Shown here one piece after another: positions 52,352 to 61,531 of a stretch of 64,000 nucleotides of DNA. The notes below the pieces were generated by a model. It was not told the DNA's origin. It searched no databases and was given only the letters and a program-made list of their open reading frames with translations. The position numbers and the translations under genes are program-made. The stretch's first letter is position 1; every line of letters begins with the position of its first letter. Origin of the DNA: Comamonas sp. BIGb0124 (GTDB lineage Bacteria > Pseudomonadota > Gammaproteobacteria > Burkholderiales > Burkholderiaceae_C); contig NZ_RJVF01000013.1 in the NCBI RefSeq assembly GCF_003752175.1, forward strand, positions 248,001 to 312,000. The letters are read 5' to 3'.

Positions 52352-53398
52352 CTAAGGCAGGTTGTCCCTGAAGATCACCTGGCTGCGGGTGACCTCCACG
52401 CCCGACAGCAGATCGCGCTTGTCGCGCAGGTTGGCAAAGATCCGCACGCAGCTCATGAGCGTGGCCTGCGGGCTTTGGGTGATGACGGCATCCATGCTGC
52501 CGTCGATAAGCATGGCGCGGGTGTCGGGCGTGAGCCCATGGCCCACGAACACCACGGGCTGATCGCGGCCGCGTTCGCTCAGTGCGCGTGCCACGCCGTC
52601 GGCGGCGCCGCCGATGTTGTAGAGCCCGGCCAAGTCGCGGTACTGGTCCATCAGGGCACGGGTCTGGCGGTAGTTCTTGGCCGAATCGTCGTGGCCTTCG
52701 CGCAGGCCGACCACCGTGAGGTTGGGAAACATCTCCTGCATCACCTGCAGGAAGCCGGCTTCGCGCTCGTGGTGCGCGGCATAACGCAGGCTGCCGGCGA
52801 TCAATGCCACCTTGCCTTCGCGCGCGCCGATGAAACGCCCGATCAGATAACCCGCCGTGCGGCCGGCGGCCCGGTTGTCGAGGCCGATGTAGGCCGCGCG
52901 CTGCGAATGGGCGATATCCGAAATGACCGTGAGCACCGGCACGCCGCGCTCGGCCAGCGTGGCGACGGCCTCGCGCACGGCCGGGTCCTCGAGCGCCATC
53001 ATCACCAGCCCGTCGCTGCGTTTGCCATGGCGCAACAGGGCCTGCGCCAGTGCTTCGGGGTTGAAGCTGTCGACCCACTCGGTGCGGCACTTCACGTTGT
53101 ACGGGGCCCATTGCCCCTGCGAATAGCCCACCATGTCGCCCAGCATGTTGATGAAACCGCTGGTGTCGCGCGGCAGCAGGAACGTCACCCGGGTGGGGGC
53201 GGGCGCCAGCATGGCGTAGAGGTCGGCTTCGGGCAGGTAGTTGAGCTCGGCGGCAGCCTTGAGCACACGCTGCACGGTGGCCTGGCGCACGCCCGCACGG
53301 CGATTGAGCACACGGTCGACCGTGGCGGTCGAGACGCCGGCCTGCGCGGCGACATCGGTGATTCCGGGCAGCAGGCGTGTCATGGGTGCAACGCCCAT
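52352..53398 (-). CDS. LacI-family transcriptional regulator
   Basis: 348-aa repressor-type protein. The N-terminal HTH (TDVAAQAGVSTATVDRVLNRRAGVRQATVQRVLKAA) is followed by a periplasmic-binding-like sensor domain (about 65-345) of the sugar-binding type 1 group. An ATG 15 nt downstream (53383) is an alternative start. Divergent from the SDR gene with 106 bp between starts. It probably controls the acid-sugar cluster at 53.5-60.8 kb in response to its substrate. Confidence 0.93.
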   Translation of the reverse strand: MGVAPMTRLLPGITDVAAQAGVSTATVDRVLNRRAGVRQATVQRVLKAAAELNYLPEADLYAMLAPAPTRVTFLLPRDTSGFINMLGDMVGYSQGQWAPYNVKCRTEWVDSFNPEALAQALLRHGKRSDGLVMMALEDPAVREAVATLAERGVPVLTVISDIAHSQRAAYIGLDNRAAGRTAGYLIGRFIGAREGKVALIAGSLRYAAHHEREAGFLQVMQEMFPNLTVVGLREGHDDSAKNYRQTRALMDQYRDLAGLYNIGGAADGVARALSERGRDQPVVFVGHGLTPDTRAMLIDGSMDAVITQSPQATLMSCVRIFANLRDKRDLLSGVEVTRSQVIFRDNLP

Positions 53399-53504
53399 CG
53401 ATCAAAATCCATCATAAAACCTGGTTGGTTGCATCAAGGCGCGAGGCTATCTTATCGGCCATCGCCGCGCCAGTGCCGCGCGGGAAAACCACAGGAGACA
53501 AGAC

Positions 53505-54332
53505 ATGACAGCATTCCAACCTCCCCGCGGCAACGCGCCCGGCCCGCAACTCGAGGGCCGGGTGGCGCTGGTCTTCGGCGCCGGCTCGGCAGGCGACGGC
53601 TGGGGCAACGGCAAGGCTTCGGCCGTGGCCTATGCCCGTGCAGGCGCGCGGGTGGTGGCGGTGGACGTCGACGGCGATGCCGCGGCGGTGACGCGGGACA
53701 TCATTCGTGGCGAAGGGCTGGAGGCGATTTCGGTGGCCGCCGACGTGACCCGGCTGGCCGACGTGCAGCAGGCCGTGGGCCAGGCGCTGGCGGCCTTCGG
53801 CCGCATCGACGTGCTGCACAACAACGTGGGCATCACCTCGCAGGGCGGGCCCATCGAAACCACCGAAGACACCTGGGACCGCGTGATGACGGTCAACGCC
53901 AAGAGCATGTTCCTCACCTGCAAGTGCGTGCTGCCGGTGATGCTGGAACAAGGCTCGGGCGCGATCGTGAACATCGGCGCGCTGGGCGGCGTGCGGTGGA
54001 CGGGTTACGCCTACTGTGCTTATGCCGCATCGAAAGGCGCGGTGAATTCGTTCACGCAGAGCGTGGCGCTGCAGTACGCCGCGCAGGGCATCCGCGCCAA
54101 TTGCATCTTGCCCGGCGTGATGGACACGCCGCACATCTACAGCCAGATCTCGGGCTTCTACGCCAGCCCCGACGACATGGTCGCCGCACGCAACAAGCTC
54201 TCGCCCACCGGCCGCATGGGCGACGGCTGGGATGTCGCGAACGCGGCGGTTTTCCTGGCCTCGGACCAGGCCCGCTACATCAACGGCGTGGAGCTGCTGG
54301 TCGACGGCGGCCTGCACGCGCGCTGCAACTGA
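53505..54332 (+). CDS. SDR-family oxidoreductase
   Basis: 275-aa short-chain dehydrogenase. A nucleotide-binding loop (FGAGSAGDGWGNGKA) with VVAVDVD suggests NAD(H) preference; NNVGI and YAASKGA give the catalytic Asn region, Tyr and Lys. The position of the catalytic Ser reads NIGALGG, so Gly-Ala replaces the usual Ser-Ser; activity may be altered. The C-terminus is normal (PTGRMGDGWDVANAAVFLASDQ). First gene of the catabolic cluster, AGGAG before ATG. It likely oxidises or reduces the sugar acid. Confidence 0.92.
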   Translation: MTAFQPPRGNAPGPQLEGRVALVFGAGSAGDGWGNGKASAVAYARAGARVVAVDVDGDAAAVTRDIIRGEGLEAISVAADVTRLADVQQAVGQALAAFGRIDVLHNNVGITSQGGPIETTEDTWDRVMTVNAKSMFLTCKCVLPVMLEQGSGAIVNIGALGGVRWTGYAYCAYAASKGAVNSFTQSVALQYAAQGIRANCILPGVMDTPHIYSQISGFYASPDDMVAARNKLSPTGRMGDGWDVANAAVFLASDQARYINGVELLVDGGLHARCN

Positions 54333-54463
54333 CAAACATCAAAACACATCAAATTCGCGATTTGCCGCCACTGCGGCGTGGCAGTATCGTTGCCCCCAGC
54401 CGCCAGCATGAAGCGGCATGACCGGACCACAGAGACGGTCCTTACATAACCTGGAGACAAGAC

Positions 54464-55507
54464 ATGACCCGCATTCCCTCGCCCGGCGCTGGGCTCTCGC
54501 GTCGCACGCTGCTGCGTGGCGCATCCGCCCTGCCCCTTGCCGGTGCCGCCGGCTGGCCGCTGATCGCGCGTGCCGCCGCACCCGAGTACGTGTTCAAGTT
54601 CGGCAACAACCTGCCGGTGACCCACCCGCTGAACGTGCGGGCCCAGGAAGCCGCCGATCGCATCCTGGCCGAAAGCAACGGCCGCATGGAAGTGAAGGTC
54701 TTCCCGAACAACCAGTTGGGCGGCGACACCGACATGCTGGCCCAGGTGCGCAGCGGCGGCCTCGAGATGTTCAACCCCGGCACCATGGTGATCGCCACGC
54801 TGGCCCCCATCAGCGCGATCACGGCGGTGGGCTTTGCGTTCTCGAGCTACGACCAGGTCTGGACCGCCGTGGACGGGGCGCTGGGCAACAGCATTCGCGC
54901 CGCCTTCGCCAAGGTGGGCCTGCACACGATGGATCGCATGTGGGACAACGGTTTCCGCCAGATCACGACCAGCACGCGTCCGGTCACGGCCGCCACCGAC
55001 CTGGGCGGCATGAAGATCCGCGTGCCAGTGAGCCCGATGGGCATCTCGATGTTCAAGTCGCTGTCGGCCTCGCCCGCCAGCCTGCAGTTCAGCGAGGTGT
55101 ATTCGGCGCTGCAGACCAAGGTGGTCGACGCGCAGGAGAACCCGCTGGCCATCGTGCAGACGGCCAAGCTGTACGAAGTGCAGAAGTTCTGCTCGGTCAC
55201 CAATCACAGCTGGGACGGCTACCACCTGGTGGTCAACGGCCGGGCCTGGCGCGGCCTGCCCGACGACCTCAAGACGATTTACTCGCGGGCCTTCAACGAA
55301 GCCGGCTTGCAGCAACGCGCAGACCTGCGCAAGCTCAACGAGACGCTGCGCGGCGACCTCTCGGCCAAGGGCATGACCTTCAACGACGCCAATCCGCAGA
55401 GCTTCCGCGACCAGTTGCGCAGCGCCGGCTACTACGCCGAGTGGAAGGGCAAGTTCGGCGATGAAGCCTGGGCTCTGCTCGAGTCCATGGTGGGCAAGGT
55501 GTCCTGA
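54464..55507 (+). CDS. dctP: TRAP transporter substrate-binding protein
   Basis: 347-aa periplasmic binding protein with a Tat signal (LSRRTLLRGASALPLAGAAG). The DctP fold has FKFGNNLPVTHPLN, GDTDMLAQVRSGGLEMF, the carboxylate-binding Arg in GGMKIRVPVSP and VDAQENPLAIV. Ligand class: organic or sugar acid. Starts with the same GGAGACAAGACATGAC leader as the SDR. It ends in TGATG shared with the permease gene. Confidence 0.95.
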   Translation: MTRIPSPGAGLSRRTLLRGASALPLAGAAGWPLIARAAAPEYVFKFGNNLPVTHPLNVRAQEAADRILAESNGRMEVKVFPNNQLGGDTDMLAQVRSGGLEMFNPGTMVIATLAPISAITAVGFAFSSYDQVWTAVDGALGNSIRAAFAKVGLHTMDRMWDNGFRQITTSTRPVTAATDLGGMKIRVPVSPMGISMFKSLSASPASLQFSEVYSALQTKVVDAQENPLAIVQTAKLYEVQKFCSVTNHSWDGYHLVVNGRAWRGLPDDLKTIYSRAFNEAGLQQRADLRKLNETLRGDLSAKGMTFNDANPQSFRDQLRSAGYYAEWKGKFGDEAWALLESMVGKVS

Positions 55508-57381
55508 TGCAGGCGGGCACCCTGCACCTGCAGCCCCCGCCGCGCGAGGGCTGGCGCGCGTGGCTCGATCCGCTGGAGCGGGGCCTGGGCTGGACGGTCG
55601 AATCCGTGGCCGCCGTGCTGGTCCTGGCCGAGATCATGCTGCTGCTGTCGGGCGTGGTGGCCCGCTACGTGTTCCACGCACCGCTGGTGTGGTCGGACGA
55701 ACTGGCCTCGATCCTGTTCCTGTGGCTTTCCATGCTGGGTGCCGTGGTGGCGCTGCGGCGTGGCGAACACATGCGCATGACGGCCTTCGTCGCCAAGGCC
55801 ACGCCGGCCCGCCGCGCCTTTCTGGATGTGCTGGCGGTGGCTGCGGCGCTGGGTTTTCTGCTGCTGATCGCCCACCCGGCTTTCGAGTACGCGTACGAAG
55901 AAGCCATCGTGGTCACGCCCGCGCTCGAGATCAGCAATGCCTGGCGCGCCTCGGCCCTGCCGGTGGGTGTGGGACTGATGCTGCTGTTCTGCCTGACCCG
56001 GCTGCTCGGCAGCACGGCTTCGCCCCGCACGGTGCTGGCCGCGCTGGCGACCGTGGGCGGCATCGCCCTGCTGCTGTGGCTGGCCGGTCCGTGGCTGATG
56101 CCGTTGGGCAAGCTCAACCTGATCGTGTTTTTTGTGATCGTGGTGGGGGGCTGCGTATTCGCAGGCGTGCCGATCGCGTTTTCGTTTGCGCTGGCGACCT
56201 TCGGTTTTCTGGCGCTCACCACCCGCACGCCCATGATCGTGATGGTGGGGCGCATGGACGAAGGCATGTCGCACCTGATCCTGCTGGCGATTCCGCTGTT
56301 CGTTTTTCTGGGTCTGCTGATCGAGATGACGGGCATGGCGCGCGCCATGGTGCAGTTCCTGGCCAGTCTGCTGGGACATGTGCGCGGCGGGCTGAACTAT
56401 GTGCTGATCGGCGGCATGTACCTGGTGTCGGGCATCTCGGGCTCGAAGGCGGCGGACATGGCGGCCATCGCCCCCGTGCTGTTCCCCGAGATGAAGAAAC
56501 GCGGGGCCAAACCGGGGGATCTGGTGGCGCTGCTGTCGACCACCGGGGCGCAGACCGAGACGATTCCGCCTTCCATCGTGCTGATCACGATCGGTTCGGT
56601 GACGGGCGTGTCGATCGCCGCGCTGTTCACCGGCGGGCTGCTGCCCGGCCTGGTGCTGGGTCTGGCCCTGTGCGCCGTGGTGTGGTGGCGCTACCGCCAC
56701 GAAGACCTGAGCGCGGTGGAGCGTCCCAACCTGCACACCATCCTGCGCTCGCTGGTCTATGCCCTGCCGGCCGTCGCCCTGCCCTTCGTGATCCGCGCGG
56801 CAGTGGTCGAGGGCGTGGCCACGGCCACCGAGGTCTCGACCATCGGCATCGCCTATTCGGTGCTGGCCGGCCTGCTCATCTACCGGCAGTTCGACCTGCA
56901 GCGCCTGCCGCGCATGCTGGTCGAGACGGCCACGCTGTCGGGTGCCATCGTTTTCATCATCGGTGCAGCCACGGCCATGGCCTGGGGCCTCACGCAATCG
57001 GGTTTCGCCACCGACCTGGCTCAGGCCATGGAAAGCATGCCCGGCGGCAAGTGGGCTTTCATGGCGGTGTCGCTGGTGGCTTTCGTGATCCTGGGCAGCG
57101 TGCTCGAGGGCATTCCGGCGATCGTGCTGTTCGGGCCGCTGATGTTCCCGATCGCACGCGCCGTCGGCATCCACGAGGTGCAGTACGCCATGGTGGTGAT
57201 CCTGGCCATGGGCGTGGGCCTGTTCGCGCCGCCTTTCGGGGTGGGCTATTACGCGGCCTGCGCGATCGGCAAGGTCGATCCGGCCGAAGGCATGCAGCCG
57301 ATCTGGGGCTACATGGCAGCCCTGCTGGTGGGCCTGCTGCTGGTGGCGGCGATTCCGTGGATCTCCATCGGTTTCCTGTAG
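55507..57381 (+). CDS. dctQM: TRAP transporter fused permease (DctQ-DctM)
   Basis: 624-aa inner-membrane protein. The small DctQ part (about 20-190; four TM helices, WSDELASILFLWLSMLGAVVAL) is fused to the large DctM part (about 205-624; GVPIAFSFALATFGFLAL, AIPLFVFLGLLIEMTGMA, GISGSKAADMAAIAPVLFPEM, PSIVLITIGSVTGVS). Together with DctP it takes up an organic acid with Na+. Overlaps dctP by one base. Confidence 0.96.
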   Translation: MQAGTLHLQPPPREGWRAWLDPLERGLGWTVESVAAVLVLAEIMLLLSGVVARYVFHAPLVWSDELASILFLWLSMLGAVVALRRGEHMRMTAFVAKATPARRAFLDVLAVAAALGFLLLIAHPAFEYAYEEAIVVTPALEISNAWRASALPVGVGLMLLFCLTRLLGSTASPRTVLAALATVGGIALLLWLAGPWLMPLGKLNLIVFFVIVVGGCVFAGVPIAFSFALATFGFLALTTRTPMIVMVGRMDEGMSHLILLAIPLFVFLGLLIEMTGMARAMVQFLASLLGHVRGGLNYVLIGGMYLVSGISGSKAADMAAIAPVLFPEMKKRGAKPGDLVALLSTTGAQTETIPPSIVLITIGSVTGVSIAALFTGGLLPGLVLGLALCAVVWWRYRHEDLSAVERPNLHTILRSLVYALPAVALPFVIRAAVVEGVATATEVSTIGIAYSVLAGLLIYRQFDLQRLPRMLVETATLSGAIVFIIGAATAMAWGLTQSGFATDLAQAMESMPGGKWAFMAVSLVAFVILGSVLEGIPAIVLFGPLMFPIARAVGIHEVQYAMVVILAMGVGLFAPPFGVGYYAACAIGKVDPAEGMQPIWGYMAALLVGLLLVAAIPWISIGFL

Positions 57382-57521
57382 GGCGGGCCGGGGCCGCCGA
57401 AGGCCCCGCCCCTGCGGCCTGATCGCGACGGCCGCTGTCGTTCTTGTTTTTTGTTTGTGTTTTTTCTCAACGCGCCCGTCCGCGGGGATGGGTGCGTCAA
57501 CTTCAAGGCATGGGATTCTTT

Positions 57522-58061
57522 ATGAGCCGTTTTCTGGGCGAGATCCGCCAACTGGGCTATGTCGTGCACGACATCGAGGCCGCCATGGACTACTGGAGCC
57601 GCACGCTGGGCGTGGGCCCCTGGTACTACAACCCGCAGGTGCCCATCGTCAACTACCGCTACGACGGCGAGGCCTACACGCCCCACAACTCGGTGGCGCT
57701 GGCCAACTCGGGTTACGTGCAGGTCGAGCTGATCCAGACGCGCAACGACGTGCCCTCGATGTACCGCGACTTTCTGCGCGCCGGCCACACCGGCCTGCAG
57801 CACGTGGCCTACTGGACCAGCGACTACGACGCCGACCTCGAGCGCCTGCTGGCCCAGGGCTTCCAACCCAAGATGAGCGGTGAAGTGGGCGAGCGCGGCC
57901 GCTTCATCTACTTCGACACCGAGTACCACCCCGGCACGGTGATCGAGCTCTCGGAAGTGGCCGGCCCCAAGGGCAAGCTGTTCGACCTGATCCGCCACAG
58001 CTCGGAAGGCTGGGACGGCAGCGATCCGGTCCGCCCCTTCCCCGATCTGCGCACGCTGTGA
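57522..58061 (+). CDS. VOC-superfamily protein
   Basis: 179-aa glyoxalase/bleomycin-resistance-fold protein with two beta-alpha-beta-beta-beta modules: LGYVVHDIEAAMDYWSRTLGVGPWYY and GHTGLQHVAYWTSDYDADLERLLAQGF. Metal-site residues plausibly include H in GYVVHDI or LQHVAYW and Glu in VIELSE. Members are isomerases, epimerases, lyases or dioxygenases. ATG 57522 has GGGA upstream; longer frames start inside the preceding GC-rich spacer. Coupled to the RuBisCO-like gene, so probably acts in the same pathway. Confidence 0.9.
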   Translation: MSRFLGEIRQLGYVVHDIEAAMDYWSRTLGVGPWYYNPQVPIVNYRYDGEAYTPHNSVALANSGYVQVELIQTRNDVPSMYRDFLRAGHTGLQHVAYWTSDYDADLERLLAQGFQPKMSGEVGERGRFIYFDTEYHPGTVIELSEVAGPKGKLFDLIRHSSEGWDGSDPVRPFPDLRTL

Positions 58062-58075
58062 GCCTTGCACCAACC

Positions 58076-59353
58076 ATGACTTCAGACACGATACACGCGA
58101 GTTACCTGATCGAGACCCCGCTGGATCCGGCCCGGGTGGCCGAGGTGATGGCGGGCGAACAATCGTGCGGCACCTTCACGCGGGTGCACGGCGAGACCGA
58201 CGAGCTGCGCGCCCGCGCCCGCGCCCAGGTCGAATCCATCGAAGAGCTGCCGCCCGCCGCGCAGCCCAGCCTGCCCAACGCCTGGCTCGACCGCCAGGGC
58301 ATCCGTCCGCCGGGCGGCTGGCGGCGCGCCCGCATCCGCATCGCTTTTCCGGCCGACAACATCGGGGCCAATCTGCCCACGCTGGCCTCGACCGTGAGCG
58401 GCAACCTCTACGACCTGGGCGAAGTCACCGGCATGCGCCTGGAGACGCTGGCCTTCGGCGGCCATTACCGTGCGCGGTTCGATCTGCCCGCAGTGGGCAT
58501 CGCCGGCACCCGGGCCTTGACCGGCGTGCCGCAGGGCGCGCTGGTGGGCACGATCATCAAGCCGAACGTGGGCCTGACGGCACAGCAGACGGCCGCGCTG
58601 GTCGACCAGCTGTGCGCGGCGGGCGTGGATTTCATCAAGGACGACGAGGTCTGCGCCAACCCGGTGCATGCCCCGCTGGCCGAGCGTGTACCGGCGGTGA
58701 TGAAGGTGGTGCGTGCGCACCGCGAGCGCACGGGCCGGCAGGTGATGGTGGCGTTCAACATCAGCGACGAGACCGATGCCATGCTGCGCCATGCCGAGCT
58801 GGTCGAACGCGAAGGCGGAAGCTGTGTGATGGCGAGCTTGAACTGGTGCGGTTTTTCGGCCATCCAGACACTGCGCCGCCGCACGCCGCTGGCGCTGCAC
58901 GGCCATCGCAACGGCTATGGCGCCCTGTCGCGCCATCCGTGGCTGGGCATGGGTTTTCAAGCCTATCAGGCGCTGTGGCGGCTGGCCGGCGTCGACCACA
59001 TGCATGTGCACGGGCTGCAGGGCAAGTTCTCGCAGGAAGACAGCGAAGTGGTGCAGTCGGCACACGACTGCCTGAAGCCGCTGTCGCCGGGGATCGACGA
59101 CGCCGTGATGCCGGCACTGTCGTCCGGCCAGTGGGCCGGCACCGTGCCCGCGACCTGGTCGGCGCTGGCGCATGACGACGTGCTGTTCATGTCGGGCGGC
59201 GGCATTCTCGCCCACCCCGACGGCCCTGCCGCCGGCGTGCGCAGCATCCGCCAGGCCTGGCAGGCCGCACGGGGCGGACAGACCCTGGAAGACGCCGCAC
59301 GCCAGGCACCCGAGCTGCGGCGTGCGCTGGATTTCTTTGGCAAGGCAGGCTGA
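58076..59353 (+). CDS. RuBisCO-like protein (3-oxo-isoapionate-4-phosphate type suspected)
   Basis: 425-aa RuBisCO large-subunit homologue of the RLP class. The carbamylatable Lys with metal ligands is in FIKDDE (K188, D190, E191); H277 (GHRNG), H310 and K317 (HMHVHGLQGKF) and S373-G-G (MSGGG) are present. The first active-site Lys is in TIIKPNVGLT (K162); the next Lys of true RuBisCO (K177 in spinach) is Asn here. So it is not a CO2-fixing enzyme. Pairing with a DUF1537 kinase points to transcarboxylase, hydrolase or decarboxylase on a 3-oxo-isoapionate-4-phosphate-like substrate. A GTG at 58058 overlapping the VOC stop is an alternative start. Confidence 0.92.
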   Translation: MTSDTIHASYLIETPLDPARVAEVMAGEQSCGTFTRVHGETDELRARARAQVESIEELPPAAQPSLPNAWLDRQGIRPPGGWRRARIRIAFPADNIGANLPTLASTVSGNLYDLGEVTGMRLETLAFGGHYRARFDLPAVGIAGTRALTGVPQGALVGTIIKPNVGLTAQQTAALVDQLCAAGVDFIKDDEVCANPVHAPLAERVPAVMKVVRAHRERTGRQVMVAFNISDETDAMLRHAELVEREGGSCVMASLNWCGFSAIQTLRRRTPLALHGHRNGYGALSRHPWLGMGFQAYQALWRLAGVDHMHVHGLQGKFSQEDSEVVQSAHDCLKPLSPGIDDAVMPALSSGQWAGTVPATWSALAHDDVLFMSGGGILAHPDGPAAGVRSIRQAWQAARGGQTLEDAARQAPELRRALDFFGKAG

Positions 59354-59354
59354 G

Positions 59355-60779
59355 ATGACGACGCCGCTGGTCGCCTGGTACGGCGACGATTTCACCGGTG
59401 CGACCGATACGCTGGCCGTCGTGGCCCGAGCCGGCTGGCGCAGCATGCTGTTCATGGGCGTGCCCACGCCCGAGCAACTGGCGGCGGCCGGGCCGCTCGA
59501 CGCCATCGGCATCGCTGGCGCGGCACGCGGCATGGCGCCCGGCCCCATGGCCGAGGAACTGCGCACCGCGGGCCGCTTTCTGGTCGGCACGGGTGCACGC
59601 GTGCTGCACTACAAGTGTTGTTCGACATTCGACAGCGCCCCCCACGTGGGCAATATCGCGGTCGCGATCCAGACCTTGCGCGACTTGCTGCCGCCGGGCC
59701 TGGTTCCCATCGTGGGAGGCCAGCCGGGCATCGGCCGCTATTGCAGCTTTGCCCAGTTGTTCGCTCGCGCGGGCGGCTCGCCCGAGATCTACCGCATCGA
59801 CCGCCATCCGGTGATGAGCCACCACCCCGTGACACCGATGCACGAAGCGGATCTGCGCCTGCACCTGCAGGCCCAGGGGCTGGCCGGCGTGGGCAGCCTG
59901 CCGCATACGGCTTATCCCACCGGGGCGTCCGCCTCTTCCTCCTCTTGCGCCGCTACGGCGGCGGGGGCAGCGGCGGCCGGTGACGTCTTGCGCTGGCTGG
60001 ACCAGACCCTGGCCCGGCACGGCGGGCAACCTCTGCTGCTGGATGTGACCGACGAGGCTCAATTGCCCCTGCTGGGCCGACTGATGTGGCTCGCGGCCCG
60101 GCAAGCGCCCTTGTTGGCGGTCGGCCCCAGCAGCGTGCAGCAGGCTCTGGCGCTGGCCTGGGCGGCCGACAGCGGCGATCGGCCCGGCCACGCGGATGCC
60201 CGTGACGGCCTGCCCGCCGTTGTGCCGCCGGCGCCGCTGGGCCCGGCGCAAGGGCCGGTGCTGGTCTTTGCCGGCAGCCTGTCGCCCGTGACGGCCCGCC
60301 AGGTGGCGCACTGCCGACTGTTCGAACGCCAGCCCCTGGCCGTGCAGCGCCTGCTGCACGAGCCCGGCTATGCCCAGGCCAGCCTGGAGCGGGCGACCCG
60401 GGCGCTGGCCGAAGGCCGTCATGTGCTGGTGCACACCGACCGGCCCGAAGCACCGGTCGAGTCGACCGGCAACGCCGGCACCACGGCCGTGGCCGCCGCC
60501 ACCGGCCAATTCGTGGCCGCGCTGATCCGGGCCTGTGCGGCTGCGGGCCGGCGTCTGGGCCGGGTGGGCATCGCCGGCGGCGACACGTCCAGCCAAGCCA
60601 CTTTGGCCCTCGGTATTTCAGGCCTGACGTTTCGTAACACTCTAGCGCCCGGCGTAACAGTGAGCCTGACTCACAGCGCCGATTCCATTACTGGGAATAT
60701 TGAATGGATGCTGAAAGGGGGACAGATGGGAGGCGACACATTATTCGACGATTGGGTCGAAGGACGTTGCAGGGTTTAA
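59355..60779 (+). CDS. DUF1537 four-carbon acid sugar kinase family protein
   Basis: 474-aa kinase of the OtnK/DtnK/OiaK family. The N-terminal sugar-binding domain has WYGDDFTGATDTLAVVARAGW; the C-terminal nucleotide-binding domain has IAGGDTSSQATLALGISGLTF and ends LAPGV...GQMGGDTLFDDW. It phosphorylates a 3-oxo or hydroxy sugar acid. It starts 1 nt past the RLP stop and likely makes its substrate. The 183-nt longer frame overlaps the RLP and is rejected. Confidence 0.94.
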   Translation: MTTPLVAWYGDDFTGATDTLAVVARAGWRSMLFMGVPTPEQLAAAGPLDAIGIAGAARGMAPGPMAEELRTAGRFLVGTGARVLHYKCCSTFDSAPHVGNIAVAIQTLRDLLPPGLVPIVGGQPGIGRYCSFAQLFARAGGSPEIYRIDRHPVMSHHPVTPMHEADLRLHLQAQGLAGVGSLPHTAYPTGASASSSSCAATAAGAAAAGDVLRWLDQTLARHGGQPLLLDVTDEAQLPLLGRLMWLAARQAPLLAVGPSSVQQALALAWAADSGDRPGHADARDGLPAVVPPAPLGPAQGPVLVFAGSLSPVTARQVAHCRLFERQPLAVQRLLHEPGYAQASLERATRALAEGRHVLVHTDRPEAPVESTGNAGTTAVAAATGQFVAALIRACAAAGRRLGRVGIAGGDTSSQATLALGISGLTFRNTLAPGVTVSLTHSADSITGNIEWMLKGGQMGGDTLFDDWVEGRCRV

Positions 60780-61135
60780 GACATAAATCCCTCAAATAAC
60801 CTGAATCAAACCCTTCGTCAACGGGTATTGAAACCCCATTGATGGAGTAATTGGAAACAATCGAAACGATGTTTTCCATGACCTCCGTAATCGAGGCGTG
60901 CAGGGTCGCCCATGGGCAAAGGCAAACGACCGCGCCGCCAGTTGGAAGGCAGACGGTCGACGCGTGGATGCAGAGTGGACGGGCCGCCACGCGGCCACGC
61001 GCAAGGGTGCCGACGGGTTTGAATCGACACCCTGGCACGGACACGCACAGCCGAGCCGAGCCGGCGTGCGAGATCAGGCGTGGAGAAGTTCAGATGCGGC
61101 CAGGGCGGCGTGAAGCAGCCGACCGCAGGGCCGGC
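60780..61135. other. Intergenic region after the catabolic cluster, no gene found
   Basis: About 355 bp. No credible frame or T-tailed hairpin was found. A short AT-rich part follows the kinase stop. Confidence 0.4.
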
Positions 61136-61411
61136 TCAGGGAGCGCTGGTGCTCTCTGCGGCGCTCGCTTGCCACCAGGGCAGCGTCTTCAGTTCGTCGG
61201 GGCTGAGATGCCCGTCGGACTTGCGCTTGGCGCGCGGTTTACGGTACTCGAGCCAGAAATCGGCCAGTTTGTGCTGCTCGTTGCCCTGGAAAAACGCCAA
61301 CGAGTCTTGGAGCACCTGTCGATTGTGGTCATTGTCCGGAATCCAGCGGCCATGACTGTGTGTTTTGCGGTCATCGGACTTGCGGCCCCATGCCATTCGA
61401 ATTTTTGGCAT
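61136..61411 (-). CDS. Hypothetical 91-aa basic protein
   Basis: Short protein (MPKIRMAWGRKSDDRKTHSHG...) with helix-rich centre LQDSLAFFQGNEQHKLADFWLEYRK and a C-terminal Ser/Ala tail. GAGGAAGAG precedes the ATG. Soluble, no signal. A cluster of inverted repeats lies upstream. Function unknown. Confidence 0.55.
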   Translation of the reverse strand: MPKIRMAWGRKSDDRKTHSHGRWIPDNDHNRQVLQDSLAFFQGNEQHKLADFWLEYRKPRAKRKSDGHLSPDELKTLPWWQASAAESTSAP

Positions 61412-61531
61412 TACTCTTCCTCTATGTCTGTGAATTCACTGCAGCAATGAGTCTCCTAGCCTTTATCGTGCAATGCTCAGGCCTTATCGTTGGTCTGTTT
61501 TGAATCCAGCTGACCGCATTCTTCCAATGTC

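Noticed and set aside
54330-54463. GGACC...GGTCC inverted repeat upstream of dctP as LacI operator
   Set aside because: Arms are only 5 bp, spacing is atypical for LacI-family operators and no similar sequence is found in front of the SDR gene.
55432-57174. 580-residue - strand frame opposite the TRAP permease
   Set aside because: His/Gln/Arg-rich antisense frame without domain; the permease on the + strand is certain.
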